A DNA stretch of 64,000 nt from contig NZ_CP041335.1 of assembly GCF_008033135.1 (NCBI RefSeq), positions 248,001 to 312,000 on the forward strand, read 5' to 3'. The notes under the pieces are model-generated. The model saw nothing but the letters and a program-made list of their open reading frames with translations. It was not told where the DNA came from and did not search any database. Numbering within the stretch: position 1 is the first letter of the stretch; each line of letters starts with the position of its first letter. Positions 52,261-61,145 of this stretch are shown one piece after another. This DNA is from Chitinolyticbacter meiyuanensis. Its GTDB lineage: Bacteria > Pseudomonadota > Gammaproteobacteria > Burkholderiales > Chitinibacteraceae. Position numbers and translations under genes: made by a program.

Positions 52261-53964
52261 TCAGAACAGGTGGTGGGCGGTGATGGGCATCTGCCGGCCG
52301 CTGCCAAAGGCGCGGGCGCGCAGCCGCAGGATCGGTGGCGCCTGGCGCCGCTTGTATTCATTGCGGGCGATCATGCCGCGTATCCGTGCCACCAGCGCTT
52401 GGCCTGCCGCATCGGCGGTCAACCGCGCGTACTCGGCCTCGACCTTTGCTCTCTCGTCGTGGCCCAGTCTTGCGCCCTCGATCAGCACTTTGAGCAGTGC
52501 ATCGAGCACCGGGTAAGGCGGCAAGCTGTCGGTGTCGCGCTGGCGGGGCGCCAGTTCGGCGGACGGTTCCTTTTCGATGATGGCGAGCGGAATCAGCTCG
52601 CGGCCGGCGGCTTCGTTCAGATGGCGGCTCAGCGCGAACACTTCCGTCTTGTACAAGTCGCCAATCAGCCCCAGCCCGCCATTGGTATCGCCATACAGTG
52701 TGCAATAGCCGACCGAGATCTCGCTCTTGTTACCGGTGGTGAGCAGCAGGTGGCCGTAGCTGTTCGAATATTCCATCAGCACCGTGCCGCGCACCCGCGC
52801 CTGCAGGTTTTCCAGTGGCAGGCCGGCCAGCGGCGCACCGAAGGCGGTGGCAAAGCTACCGGCAAAGGCATCGACCATATCGCGGATCGGGTGCTCGATC
52901 AGCTGCACACCGAGGTTGCGGCACAGCGTGACCGAATCGTCGACGCTGCCAGCGCTGGAAAAGCGTGACGGCATGGTGATGGCGGTGACGTTGGCGGCGC
53001 CGAGCGCCTCGGCCGCCAGCGCCAGCGTCAGTGCGCTGTCGATGCCGCCGGAGCAGCCGACCACGGCACGGGAAAAGCCGCAACGCCGCGCGTAGTCGCG
53101 CAGGCCCAGCACAATCTGCTGGCGGTAGAACGCCATCACCGGCAGCCCAGCCGGATCGACTGCGGGCAGCGCGGCGCCATCGCTGGCCACAAAATGCGTG
53201 CCGTCGAAACCCAGCGTGCGGATGTCCTCGGCAAAGCGTTCGGCCTCGAACACCACGCCGGCCTGCGGGGTGACGGCGAAGGAGGCGCCATCGAACACCA
53301 GCTGGTCCTGCCCGCCGACCTGGTTCACATACAGCAGCGGCAGATCGTGGCGCCGGCTGGCGGCGGTGAACAGCTGGTGGCGCTGCTCGCGCTTGCCGAT
53401 GTTGGACGGGCTGGCGTTGATCGACACCACCAGATCCGGCGCCGCCTCGGCCAGCCGCTGGAACGGGTTCACCGCATAGTCGCGGCCATCGTCGTTCCAG
53501 CCGTCCTCGCAGATCAGAAAGCCGATGCGCCACGGGCCGATGCGCAGCACCCGGTTGGCATCCGGCCCCGGCTCGAAATGGCGGCGCTCATCGAAGATGT
53601 TGTAGGTGGGCAGCAGCTGTTTGGCGTACTGCAGCCGCACTTCCCCGTCGGCGATCACCAGCAGGCTATTGAACAGTGGCTTGCCCGGCCCCTCGCGGCG
53701 GGTCGGCGTGCCGATCACCCAGTTGAGTCCCGGCGTGACGTGGCTGGCGGCCAGCAGCTCGGCCAGCGCCGTGTCGATGGCGGCCAGAAACGCCGGCTCG
53801 TCGAGCAGATCGCCGGGGTAATAACCGGTGAGCGACAGCTCGGGAAACACCACCAGCTCGGCACCATCGCGCTGCGCCGTTTCGGCTGCGGCGCGCATCA
53901 GTGCGAGATTGCCGGCGAAGTCGCCGACGGTGGGATTGATCTGGGCTACGGTGATGCGCAGCAT
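52261..53964 (-). CDS. nadE: Glutamine-dependent NAD+ synthase
   Basis: 567 residues. N-terminal nitrilase-like glutaminase with the triad Glu (VFPELSLTGYYP), Lys (YAKQLLPTYN) and Cys (FLICEDGWND). C-terminal synthetase with PP-loop GCSGGIDSALTLALAAEAL and GNKSEISVGYCTLYGD. Amidates nicotinate adenine dinucleotide with ammonia from glutamine, the last step of the Preiss-Handler route starting at pncB. Confidence 0.97.
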   Translation of the reverse strand: MLRITVAQINPTVGDFAGNLALMRAAAETAQRDGAELVVFPELSLTGYYPGDLLDEPAFLAAIDTALAELLAASHVTPGLNWVIGTPTRREGPGKPLFNSLLVIADGEVRLQYAKQLLPTYNIFDERRHFEPGPDANRVLRIGPWRIGFLICEDGWNDDGRDYAVNPFQRLAEAAPDLVVSINASPSNIGKREQRHQLFTAASRRHDLPLLYVNQVGGQDQLVFDGASFAVTPQAGVVFEAERFAEDIRTLGFDGTHFVASDGAALPAVDPAGLPVMAFYRQQIVLGLRDYARRCGFSRAVVGCSGGIDSALTLALAAEALGAANVTAITMPSRFSSAGSVDDSVTLCRNLGVQLIEHPIRDMVDAFAGSFATAFGAPLAGLPLENLQARVRGTVLMEYSNSYGHLLLTTGNKSEISVGYCTLYGDTNGGLGLIGDLYKTEVFALSRHLNEAAGRELIPLAIIEKEPSAELAPRQRDTDSLPPYPVLDALLKVLIEGARLGHDERAKVEAEYARLTADAAGQALVARIRGMIARNEYKRRQAPPILRLRARAFGSGRQMPITAHHLF

Positions 53965-54044
53965 AGCGATATCCGGTTAAGTATCGAGCTGATTCAGAGA
54001 ATAGCGAGACATGTTCTACTTCAGGCCAAAAATATTATTTGTAA

Positions 54045-54788
54045 TCACCATATAGGTTTGTTTAGTAAAACAGAGCGACGCACGGGCACTGTTAATCCTG
54101 CTTGCTGGATAATTTTTTCGATTGCGTCACATACATGTAATGGCATTGTAGGGCTTATAACAAATTCTTGAATATCGTTGTTGAGATCAAGATCTATTGA
54201 TTTTCCAGGTAAAGGTTTGGGGTAGTCATCCCAATCCGGGCGATATTCTTGAATTAAAAAACGTACTTCACGTTCATGTGCAAAGGATTTGCGTTTAAAA
54301 AAGTAAGGTAAATAGGAGCAATCTACATTAATGTGATCTGTTTTATAGTCAATGTAGTTTACTCGGCCGGCTTGTTTAATTTCGCTCTCAGACCAAGTAA
54401 GTAGTTTGTGTATGTTTCCAAATTGGGTTCTAACAGCAACCCCTTCTCCATAAACTTTCCACATTCCAAAAGATTCATATTCATCTTCATACCAGCATGA
54501 AACATATGTATGAGGTCTTAAGAAGCGGTAGACTTCGAGGTCTTGTAAATATTGCCCGTTCCCATATTGACTTCTTATACTCTCTTTTGCACGTTCACCA
54601 TAATCCCCCTCAAAAGGGTCTTCGAAGCTCGGCGCGGAGGAAAAGAATAGCCTTTTCGATGTTATTAGACTTAGAAATTTATCGAGTGAATAGTAGCGCC
54701 AGATTGTTGCACCAGCTTCTGGAGCGTTAAGAATTTTTTGACGCTCTTGCAGTGCTTTTTCTAGTTCTTTTGGATTCAATACAATCAC
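54045..54788 (-). CDS. DUF2971 family protein, AT-rich, inside the NAD operon
   Basis: 247 residues. Signature of DUF2971: IWRYYSLDKFLSLITSKRLFFSSAPSFEDPFEG (split: YYSLDKFLSLI, RLFFSSAPSFEDPFEG), then VSCWYEDEYESFGMWKVYGEGVAV and FKRKSFAHEREVRFL. No catalytic function is known for the family. Base composition is strikingly AT-rich compared with pncB and nadE on each side, suggesting recent insertion. It starts 20 bp after pncB and keeps the operon direction. Confidence 0.88.
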   Translation of the reverse strand: MIVLNPKELEKALQERQKILNAPEAGATIWRYYSLDKFLSLITSKRLFFSSAPSFEDPFEGDYGERAKESIRSQYGNGQYLQDLEVYRFLRPHTYVSCWYEDEYESFGMWKVYGEGVAVRTQFGNIHKLLTWSESEIKQAGRVNYIDYKTDHINVDCSYLPYFFKRKSFAHEREVRFLIQEYRPDWDDYPKPLPGKSIDLDLNNDIQEFVISPTMPLHVCDAIEKIIQQAGLTVPVRRSVLLNKPIW

Positions 54789-54808
54789 AACTTGCTCCTA
54801 GATTTGGC

Positions 54809-56011
54809 CTAACTCGCCGTGTGATTAAAAACCTGCCGCAAATACGCGAGAAAAGTCTGGTCCTCGCACAGCGTCTTGCCCGGCGCGTCGGAGAGCTTGG
54901 CCACCGGCTGGCCGTTGCAGTGGGTGAGCTTCATCACGATGTTCAGTGCCTTCAAGGGGGTGTCGTTACTCAGATTGGTGCCGATGCCAAAGCTGGTGCG
55001 GATGCGGCCGCGGAAGTGGTGGTGTAGCGCCAGCGCCTTTTCGATGGTGAGGCCGTCCGAGAACACCAGCTGCTTCACGCGTGGATCGATGCGCAGTGCT
55101 TCGTAGTGGGCAATGGCCTTCTCGCCCCAGGCAACCGGATCGCCCGAATCGTGGCGCAGGCCGTCGAACAGCTTGGCGAAGTAGAGATCGAAGTCGCCAA
55201 GAAAGGCATCCATGCCGACCACGTCGGTCAGCGCAATCCCAAGGTCGCCACGGTATTCCTGCACCCAGCCTTCCAGCGCAGATTTCTGGAAATCGCGCAG
55301 CCGCGAGCCGAAGGCCTGATAGGCCTGCAGGTATTCGTGCGCCATGGTGCCGATCGGCGTGATGCCGTAGCGCTTGGCCAGATACACGTTGGAGGTGCCG
55401 CGCACGAACTGCGGCACGTCGCGCGTCAGCGTTTCCACCACTTCATCGTGCCACTCGGCCGAGTAGCGGCGGCGCAGGCCGAAATCGAAGGCGATGAAGG
55501 GGAAATCACCGCTGGCGGCGAGTTCCGGTGCGGCGGCCTGCAGCGTGGCGATCTTGGCGGTGAGCCGTTGCCGCGCTTCGCCCAGCACCGCGTCGCTGTC
55601 GCCCAGGCGGCGGAAGTACAGCGCGTTCACGATGTAGAGCACGAAGATCTCAAAGCCCATCACGTGCACCAGCGGGCCACGGGCGACGATCTGCAGCGTG
55701 TCGCCAGCCGTTTCCACCGAAACGAAGTGGCGCTGGAAGCGGAATACGGTGAGGAAGTCGACGAAATCGCCCTTGATAAAGCGCAGGCCGCGCAGGTAGT
55801 CCAGTTCGTCCTGGGCGAACTGCATCGCACACAGCGCATCGAGCTCGGCCTCCACCTCTGCCTTCAGTTCAGCCAGTGGGAAGGCCGGCGTATTGCGGCA
55901 GACGAAGGCGTACTCGGCCATGGCGCCGGGCTGGCGATGCAGCAATGCCTGCCACATGGTGAACTTGTAGAGGTCGTTTTCCAGCAGGCTGCGCACGACG
56001 GGGGCGTTCAT
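54809..56011 (-). CDS. pncB: Nicotinate phosphoribosyltransferase
   Basis: 400 residues. Forms nicotinate mononucleotide from nicotinate and PRPP. Typical: [19 protein letters not shown] at the start, [40 protein letters not shown] (phospho-His region, IGTMAHE) and [10 protein letters not shown]. Second gene of the operon, 57 bp after the nicotinamidase gene, which supplies its substrate. Confidence 0.97.
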   Translation of the reverse strand: MNAPVVRSLLENDLYKFTMWQALLHRQPGAMAEYAFVCRNTPAFPLAELKAEVEAELDALCAMQFAQDELDYLRGLRFIKGDFVDFLTVFRFQRHFVSVETAGDTLQIVARGPLVHVMGFEIFVLYIVNALYFRRLGDSDAVLGEARQRLTAKIATLQAAAPELAASGDFPFIAFDFGLRRRYSAEWHDEVVETLTRDVPQFVRGTSNVYLAKRYGITPIGTMAHEYLQAYQAFGSRLRDFQKSALEGWVQEYRGDLGIALTDVVGMDAFLGDFDLYFAKLFDGLRHDSGDPVAWGEKAIAHYEALRIDPRVKQLVFSDGLTIEKALALHHHFRGRIRTSFGIGTNLSNDTPLKALNIVMKLTHCNGQPVAKLSDAPGKTLCEDQTFLAYLRQVFNHTAS

Positions 56012-56068
56012 CTCGGTTCCTCAGTCTTTAAGAGTTGGGCGGGATTATCGCCCGATGTTGCATCTGGC

Positions 56069-56920
56069 TTACACCAAGCATTCTGCCGCGATCTGCTCGC
56101 TGGTGGCGAGCCGTGCGCCACGCGCCTGCATGTCGGCGAGGAAATCGCGGTACTGCGCTTCGAAGCCGCCGACGGCGCTCATGCAGTCGGTCAGCAGTGT
56201 CAGCCGCGCTGCGCCATCGGGTAGCCTGGCCACCAGATGCTCGGTGGTGGCTTTCACGCAGTGGCTGCCCGCCTCGCCACCGATCAGGATGACATCGGCC
56301 GTATCGAGCGCGGCGACCAAGGCGGCGTTGGTGCTGGTACTGGCATCGTCCGCCAGCGGCACTTCGGCTTCGACTGCGCTGTAGTGCTCGGTCCACGGGT
56401 TGGTGCCCTTCACTGCCTTGGCCACGATCTTCAGCTCGCGCTCCTCCCAGCGGTTGTAGGCGGCGCGCAGGCTGTCGTGCACGGCATGGCCCCAGCTGCC
56501 GATCTCGCAGTGCACCGGCCATACCATGTGGGTGTAGCGGCCCTTGGCTTCCAGCTCGCGCAGGTAGGCCAGCACCCGGTTGGCCGCGGTGGCATCGCGT
56601 GGCCGATAGCGGCCGCTTTCCACCTCGGCGGCGCTGATCGCGGTGAACGGCGCCACCGCGCTGCCATCGGCTTGCTGCCAGAACGTGGGGTGGCCGATGT
56701 CGAGCCGCTGGTGCGAATCGAGCGTGATGGTGATCGCATCGAGCCGGCTGCCTACCGTATCGATCAGCTTTGCCAGCCGCAGCATGTCGGCATGGGCACC
56801 AGCCACCGGCAGGGCCGGTGCAAGGTGCTCGCCTGCAGCCAGCGGATTGGCCGGGCGGAAGGCGGGCGGCAGATCGCAGAAATCGTTTTGCGGATCGATG
56901 ATGAGCAGGTGGGTGCGCAT
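56069..56920 (-). CDS. Nicotinamidase-like cysteine hydrolase
   Basis: 283 residues from ATG 56920. Isochorismatase-type fold: LLIIDPQNDFCDLP (catalytic Asp), HMVWPVHCEIGSWGH and GGEAGSHCVKATTEHL (catalytic Cys). Longer than E. coli PncA by about 70 residues, as in the group found with NAD genes. Deamidates nicotinamide to nicotinate for the next gene, pncB (inference from place). First gene of the operon and divergent from nrtR. Confidence 0.88.
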   Translation of the reverse strand: MRTHLLIIDPQNDFCDLPPAFRPANPLAAGEHLAPALPVAGAHADMLRLAKLIDTVGSRLDAITITLDSHQRLDIGHPTFWQQADGSAVAPFTAISAAEVESGRYRPRDATAANRVLAYLRELEAKGRYTHMVWPVHCEIGSWGHAVHDSLRAAYNRWEERELKIVAKAVKGTNPWTEHYSAVEAEVPLADDASTSTNAALVAALDTADVILIGGEAGSHCVKATTEHLVARLPDGAARLTLLTDCMSAVGGFEAQYRDFLADMQARGARLATSEQIAAECLV

Positions 56921-56963
56921 GGCGGGCCTCTGTCGGCGGGGGTGTGATTCCAATGTAATTTAC

Positions 56964-57070
56964 TTAGTTTATTTTTGCAACTAATTATTCGTTCCAGCGA
57001 AACCGGGCAATAGCTTAGTCTTTGTTTATTCCGTGGAGGTGGTAAAACAATGACCATTGAGTTAGTTTAT
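56964..57070. promoter_or_regulatory. Divergent NAD-operon/nrtR control region
   Basis: AT-rich 177-bp spacer (56921-57097) between the nicotinamidase gene and nrtR. TTAGTTTAT occurs twice in the same orientation (56964-56972 and 57062-57070), and the stretch 56955-56990 is nearly all A/T. These are candidate promoter or NrtR-operator elements; no consensus is asserted. Confidence 0.35.
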
Positions 57071-57082
57071 GTTCCGATCTAA
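57050..57082 (+). CDS. Possible 10-residue leader peptide before nrtR
   Basis: ATG at 57050 follows a strong GGAGGTGG site by 8 bases and reads MTIELVYVPI then TAA, ending 15 bp before the nrtR ATG, which itself has only a weak site. It may be a translated leader that couples to nrtR, or a decayed earlier start. No relative is known to me. Confidence 0.3.
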   Translation: MTIELVYVPI

Positions 57083-57097
57083 CTGGCTGGCAACGAG

Positions 57098-57757
57098 ATG
57101 GGCGATGTGATCTGCACGGTGGACGTGGTGCTGCTGACGCTGCGCGAGGGGGCGCTGCAGGTGCTGCTGCACCGGCGTGAGCGTGATCCCTACGCCGGCA
57201 TGCTGGCGCTGCCGGGCGGCTATGTGCACACCGACAGTGACCGCGATACCCGTGATGCGGCCCTGCGCGTGCTGCGCGATAAACCCGCCGTGCACAGCCC
57301 GTTCCTGGAGCAGCTTGGCACCTTCAGCGGGCCGGCACGCGATCCGCGTGGCTGGTCGATCAGTGTGGCGTACTACGCGTTGGTGCCCGATACGCTGGTG
57401 ACTGAAGCAGCCGACGCTGCGCTGTGCCCGGTGGATGATCTGCGTGGTCTGCCGTTCGATCACGCGCAGATCGTTGCGGCGGCGGCCGAGCGCGTGCGCA
57501 ACAAGAGCAGCTATTCCTCGCTGCCGGTGCACCTGTGCCCGGAACCGTTCACGTTGCCGCAGCTGCAGGCGGTGTACGAGGCGCTGCTCGGCGAGCCGCT
57601 GAACAAGGTGAGCTTTCGCCGCAAGATGGATGAGCTCGACGTGCTCGAAGCCATCCCCGGCGCGTTCTCCAGCGGCAATGCGCACCGCCCGGCGCAGCTC
57701 TACCAGGTGAAGCCGGCCTGGCGGCATGCGCTCTCACTGAGCGAACGGGCGATCTGA
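57098..57757 (+). CDS. nrtR: NrtR-type Nudix-related transcriptional regulator of NAD metabolism
   Basis: 219 residues. N-terminal Nudix-like domain (ICTVDVVLLTLREGALQVLLHRRERDPYAGMLALPGGYV, seen as VDVVLLTLREG and ALPGGYVH) with a broken box: DRDTRDAALRVLRDK lacks the REUxEE core, as in NrtR repressors. C-terminal winged helix (VSFRRKMDELDVLEAIPG). NrtR binds ADP-ribose and represses NAD salvage genes in other bacteria; it sits divergent to them here. Confidence 0.9.
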   Translation: MGDVICTVDVVLLTLREGALQVLLHRRERDPYAGMLALPGGYVHTDSDRDTRDAALRVLRDKPAVHSPFLEQLGTFSGPARDPRGWSISVAYYALVPDTLVTEAADAALCPVDDLRGLPFDHAQIVAAAAERVRNKSSYSSLPVHLCPEPFTLPQLQAVYEALLGEPLNKVSFRRKMDELDVLEAIPGAFSSGNAHRPAQLYQVKPAWRHALSLSERAI

Positions 57758-57881
57758 TCCGGCGCGCCATCGCGCCGACTGTGGCTGGCGGTTGGCCTGG
57801 CGGTGGACCAAGCTGCCAGGAAACGGGAAGCGCGCTACGGGCGCATCGGGCATCCTGCCCTCCCGATTGCCGGACCCTGCC

Positions 57882-58760
57882 ATGAACGCTGCCTCTGCCC
57901 TGCGCCTGATCCTGCTCGCTGCCATCTGGGGCGCGTCGTTCCTGTTCATGCGCGTGTCGGTGCCGGCGCTGGGCCCGGTGATCCCGGCGGTGGGCCGCAT
58001 CGTGGTCGGCGCCGTGTTCCTCGCGCTGGTGGCCTTGCTGCTGCGCCGGGTGGCGCTGCAGCGGGCGCACTGGCGACACTATCTGATCCTGGGCCTGTTC
58101 AATACCGCGTTGCCTTTCCTGTGCTACGGCTTCGCTGCCCGCCAGCTGACCGCATCGGTGATGTCCATCCTCAATGCCACCGCGCCGATCTGGGGTGCGC
58201 TGGTGGCGGCGGTATGGCTGGGAGTGAAGCCAACGCTGAAATCGGCCTGCGGCCTGCTGCTGGGCGTGGTCGGCGTTACCGTGCTGGTGGGCCTCGATGC
58301 CGCCACCAGCCAGCCTGGTGCCGGCTGGGCCATCATGGCCGTACTCAGCGCTACCCTGTGCTACGCGATTGCCAGCAGCTACAGCAAACGGCACGCCGCC
58401 GATGTGCCGCCATTCGCCGCTGCCCATGGCAGCATGTGGGCCGCCAGCTTCACCATCCTGCCGCTGCTGGCGTGGCAGCCCGCGCCGGTGGTGCCGACGC
58501 CGCTGGCAGTATGCGCCGTGCTGGCGCTCGGCGTGTTCTGCACTGGCATGGCCTACCTGCTGTACTTCCGCTTGGTGCAGGACATCGGCCCGGCCTCCGC
58601 GCTCACTGTCACCTTCCTGATTCCGGTGTTTGGCGTGCTGTGGGGTGTGCTGCTGCTGGGCGAGACCATCGGCCACAACACGCTGGCGGGTGCCGCGCTG
58701 GTGCTGGTGGGCACGGCGCTGGCGACAGGGTTCGATCCTCGGCGTGTGTGGCGGGGTTGA
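57882..58760 (+). CDS. EamA-type DMT exporter
   Basis: 292 residues from ATG 57882; about ten membrane segments in two EamA repeats. Opens ALRLILLAAIWGASFLFMRVSVPALGPVIPAVGR (split: LLAAIWGASFLFMRVS) and closes with LTVTFLIPVFGVLWGVLLLGE. Substrate unknown. Separate from yedA at 8780, which has a different start pattern. 124 bp after nrtR. Confidence 0.87.
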   Translation: MNAASALRLILLAAIWGASFLFMRVSVPALGPVIPAVGRIVVGAVFLALVALLLRRVALQRAHWRHYLILGLFNTALPFLCYGFAARQLTASVMSILNATAPIWGALVAAVWLGVKPTLKSACGLLLGVVGVTVLVGLDAATSQPGAGWAIMAVLSATLCYAIASSYSKRHAADVPPFAAAHGSMWAASFTILPLLAWQPAPVVPTPLAVCAVLALGVFCTGMAYLLYFRLVQDIGPASALTVTFLIPVFGVLWGVLLLGETIGHNTLAGAALVLVGTALATGFDPRRVWRG

Positions 58761-58766
58761 ACCCCC

Positions 58767-58882
58767 AAACCTGTAGACACAGAGCGCACAGAGTAAATAT
58801 GGAGAACACAGAGAGAACCCGGCTTACCTTTGGTTTTCTCCGTGTTCTCTGTGCCCTCGGTGTGCTCTGTGTCTACAGGTTT
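58767..58882. repeat. Long inverted repeat with 9-bp periodicity
   Basis: Arms aaacctgtagacacagag (58767-58784) and ctctgtgtctacaggttt (58865-58882) are perfect 18-base complements. The interior is built of 9-base units on the right (gtgttctct, gtgccctcg, gtgtgctct, gtgtctaca; 58842-58877) with partial complements on the left. About 116 bases in all, able to form a long cruciform or RNA stem. It resembles a dispersed intergenic repeat; it occurs once here. Confidence 0.75.
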
Positions 58883-58970
58883 TCGGTTCGATTCGGATTT
58901 GAAGACAATGCGAGTGCAGCGCCTGCGGCGCGGCTAAATGCCTTGAGCGGGATTCCGCCCCGCGGCCGGG

Positions 58971-59000
58971 AAGGGGGATTTGCTCCGCCAAATCCCCCTT
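58971..59000. repeat. Perfect hairpin in the same spacer
   Basis: Arms aagggggatttg and caaatccccctt (12 bp each) around ctccgc. No T-run follows either side, so a simple terminator is doubtful; may be a repetitive-element end. Confidence 0.6.
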
Positions 59001-59302
59001 CACCCCAAAGGCGGCCCCGCACCTTGCGGCCCTCCGGGCTGCCCTCGGTCAGTCGCGAGCCTCAGGTCTCGCTCCATTCCCTCGGCGCTTGGTGAAGGGG
59101 GAAGTCTTCAAACTCGCTGCGGTGTCCAACGTTCAGGTCATGAACATTGCAAGGTGGAGTGCGGATTCAAGCTGGTGCAACTGTCCCCCGGTCACGGTGC
59201 CCGCAGGGGGCAGAGCTCGGGGTTAGAGGGATTTATCCGGCAGTTCGCGGGCGCTTGCCGGCCACAGCGTGATTCCCCGCGAGCGTAGTCGTCCCCACGC
59301 CC

Positions 59303-60991
59303 TCAGCTCACCCTCGGGGCATCCAGCCATTCCACCTGCCGGCGCATGCGCCAAAGCAGCAGCATCCCCGGCACGCCGACCAGCATTGATAGCTCGAAGA
59401 AATGCACCCAGCCCAGCGAATCGACCAGATACCCCGACGTGGGCCCCACATACACGCGTCCCACCGCCGACAACGCCGACAGCAGCGCATACTGGGTGGC
59501 GCTGGCCTCGCGGTTGCACAGCGCCATCAGCAGCGACACCAGCGCCGCCGTACCCATGCCGCCGGCCAGGTTTTCCAGCGTCATCGATACGCCCAGCAAT
59601 ACATCGAGGCTACCGTCCCAGCCCTTGCCGGTACGGAACACCTGCAGCAGCTCTTCCGGCAATGGCAGGTGCACGCTGCCGAGCGCCCCCTTGCCATAGA
59701 GGGCAAGTGCCCAGTAGCCGACGTTCGAGGCAATCTGCAATACGCCGAACGCCAGCAAGGAGCGGTACAGCCGCAGCTTCACCATCAACAGTCCGCCGAC
59801 AATGCCGCCAACGATGGTGGCCACCATGCCGACGATCTTGTTGACCACGCCGATCTCACCCAGGCTGAAACCCACACCCTGCTGCAGGAAGGCCACGCTC
59901 AGCACGCCGGCAAAGGCGTCACCTAGCTTGTAGAGCACGATCAGCAGCAAAAAAGCCCAGGCATATTCGCGGCGGAAGTACTGCTGCATCGGCGAGATCA
60001 GCAATTCGAAGCGTGCGAGCTTGGCGCCGTACAGCGCCATTGGTACTGCGCCACCGATCTCGGCCAGCACGAACAAGAGGCCGGTCCAGTTGTTCTCGCT
60101 GTCTGGCCCGAAATCCGCCCAGCCGGCCAGATGGCCCAGCGCGATCAGGCCTTGCTGAGCCAGCATGAAGCCGAGCCATGCCCCGGCCAACATGGCCAGA
60201 AAGCCGTTCAGGTGGCGCCACTCACCAAACAGCCGCGAACCGATCAGCGCGTTGACCAGCAGGGCGGCGGCCACGGCGGCCAGTGGTGCAAATGCCCCTG
60301 GCCACCACCACGCGGCGGCCACGGCGGCGGCCAGCAGCAACATCAGCGTGACGATGAAGCGTACGAATTCACTGGCCGAATGATTGGCGTGGTAGGCCAG
60401 CCGGGGAGCGATCAGCTGAACGACGGCAGCCAGCCCCAGCATCAAGCCACCAAGCAGCGCATAGGTACGGCCCCAGCCGATGGCCTCCGCCATCAGGAAG
60501 GCCAGCCCGCCCGAGGTGAGCATCGCCAACCGGTAGCCCAGCACCCCGACCGCCGCCGCCGCGCCGCGTTCATCGTCATGGCTGACATCAACGCGGTAGG
60601 CATCGACCACCACATCCTGTGAGGCCGAGAAAAACGCGACGCCCAATGCAAACAACGCAAAGGTGCCCGTGTGCGCCCCAGGCTGCAGCCCGGCCATGGC
60701 CAGCAGCAATACCCCCAGCGCCAGCTGGGTGATCAGCAACCAGCCCTTGCGCCGCCCCAGCCCCGGCAGCTCGAAGCGGTCCATCAGTGGCGCCCACAGG
60801 AATTTGTAGGTGTACGGCATGCCCACCAGCGCCAGCAGGCCAATGGTCTTGAGATCGAGCCCGTCGCTGGTCAGCCACGATTGCATCGCCTGGCCGGTCA
60901 GCGCCAGCGGCAGGCCGGAAGCGAAGCCGAGCAGCAGCACGGCCGCCATGCGGCGATTGGTGAATACGGCGGTGTAGGTGGCGAGCGACAT
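59303..60991 (-). CDS. ampG: AmpG-like muropeptide permease (MFS)
   Basis: Imports GlcNAc-anhydro-muropeptides for cell-wall recycling. 562 residues from ATG 60991, about 12-14 membrane helices. Seen: RRMAAVLLLGFASGLPLALTGQAMQSWLT (split: LLGFASGLPLALTG), GMPYTYKFLWAPLMDRF, FFSASQDVVVDAYRVD (conserved Asp pair) and the late AGGMGTAALVSLLMALCN. Longer than E. coli AmpG (491) but as in many beta/gammaproteobacteria. Divergent from cas3. Confidence 0.93.
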   Translation of the reverse strand: MSLATYTAVFTNRRMAAVLLLGFASGLPLALTGQAMQSWLTSDGLDLKTIGLLALVGMPYTYKFLWAPLMDRFELPGLGRRKGWLLITQLALGVLLLAMAGLQPGAHTGTFALFALGVAFFSASQDVVVDAYRVDVSHDDERGAAAAVGVLGYRLAMLTSGGLAFLMAEAIGWGRTYALLGGLMLGLAAVVQLIAPRLAYHANHSASEFVRFIVTLMLLLAAAVAAAWWWPGAFAPLAAVAAALLVNALIGSRLFGEWRHLNGFLAMLAGAWLGFMLAQQGLIALGHLAGWADFGPDSENNWTGLLFVLAEIGGAVPMALYGAKLARFELLISPMQQYFRREYAWAFLLLIVLYKLGDAFAGVLSVAFLQQGVGFSLGEIGVVNKIVGMVATIVGGIVGGLLMVKLRLYRSLLAFGVLQIASNVGYWALALYGKGALGSVHLPLPEELLQVFRTGKGWDGSLDVLLGVSMTLENLAGGMGTAALVSLLMALCNREASATQYALLSALSAVGRVYVGPTSGYLVDSLGWVHFFELSMLVGVPGMLLLWRMRRQVEWLDAPRVS

Positions 60992-61145
60992 GGATTGGGC
61001 TGACGGCAGGGATGAGCGCGCAGTATCGCATGGTGCGCTGTGCAAGCCGCTGCGCGCGATGAAAGCAACAACTTCTGACCCAAAACAAATCAATAACTGA
61101 CTTGTGTGTTAATTTTTTTCAGTCAATGATGTCTGGATATTGGCA

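Larger units (their letters stand above)
58761..59302. other. Gene-free spacer with two inverted repeats
   Basis: 542 bp between the DMT exporter and ampG. It holds the two repeats listed separately. The remaining 300 bp (59001-59302) is GC-rich, with only chance open frames and no gene I can support. Confidence 0.7.

Noticed and set aside
48948..56920. NAD operon as a phage-type NAD-reconstitution or defence cassette
   Set aside because: Its enzymes are the standard cellular salvage set with an NrtR regulator and host-like GC; only the DUF2971 gene looks foreign.
57549..58676. A 375-codon His/Gln/Arg-rich minus-strand frame
   Set aside because: Antisense to nrtR and the DMT exporter; composition and overlap show it is not a gene.
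60992..61145. CRISPR repeats before cas3
   Set aside because: The spacer is AT-rich but no 30-36 base direct repeat occurs; the array is likely downstream, outside the window.
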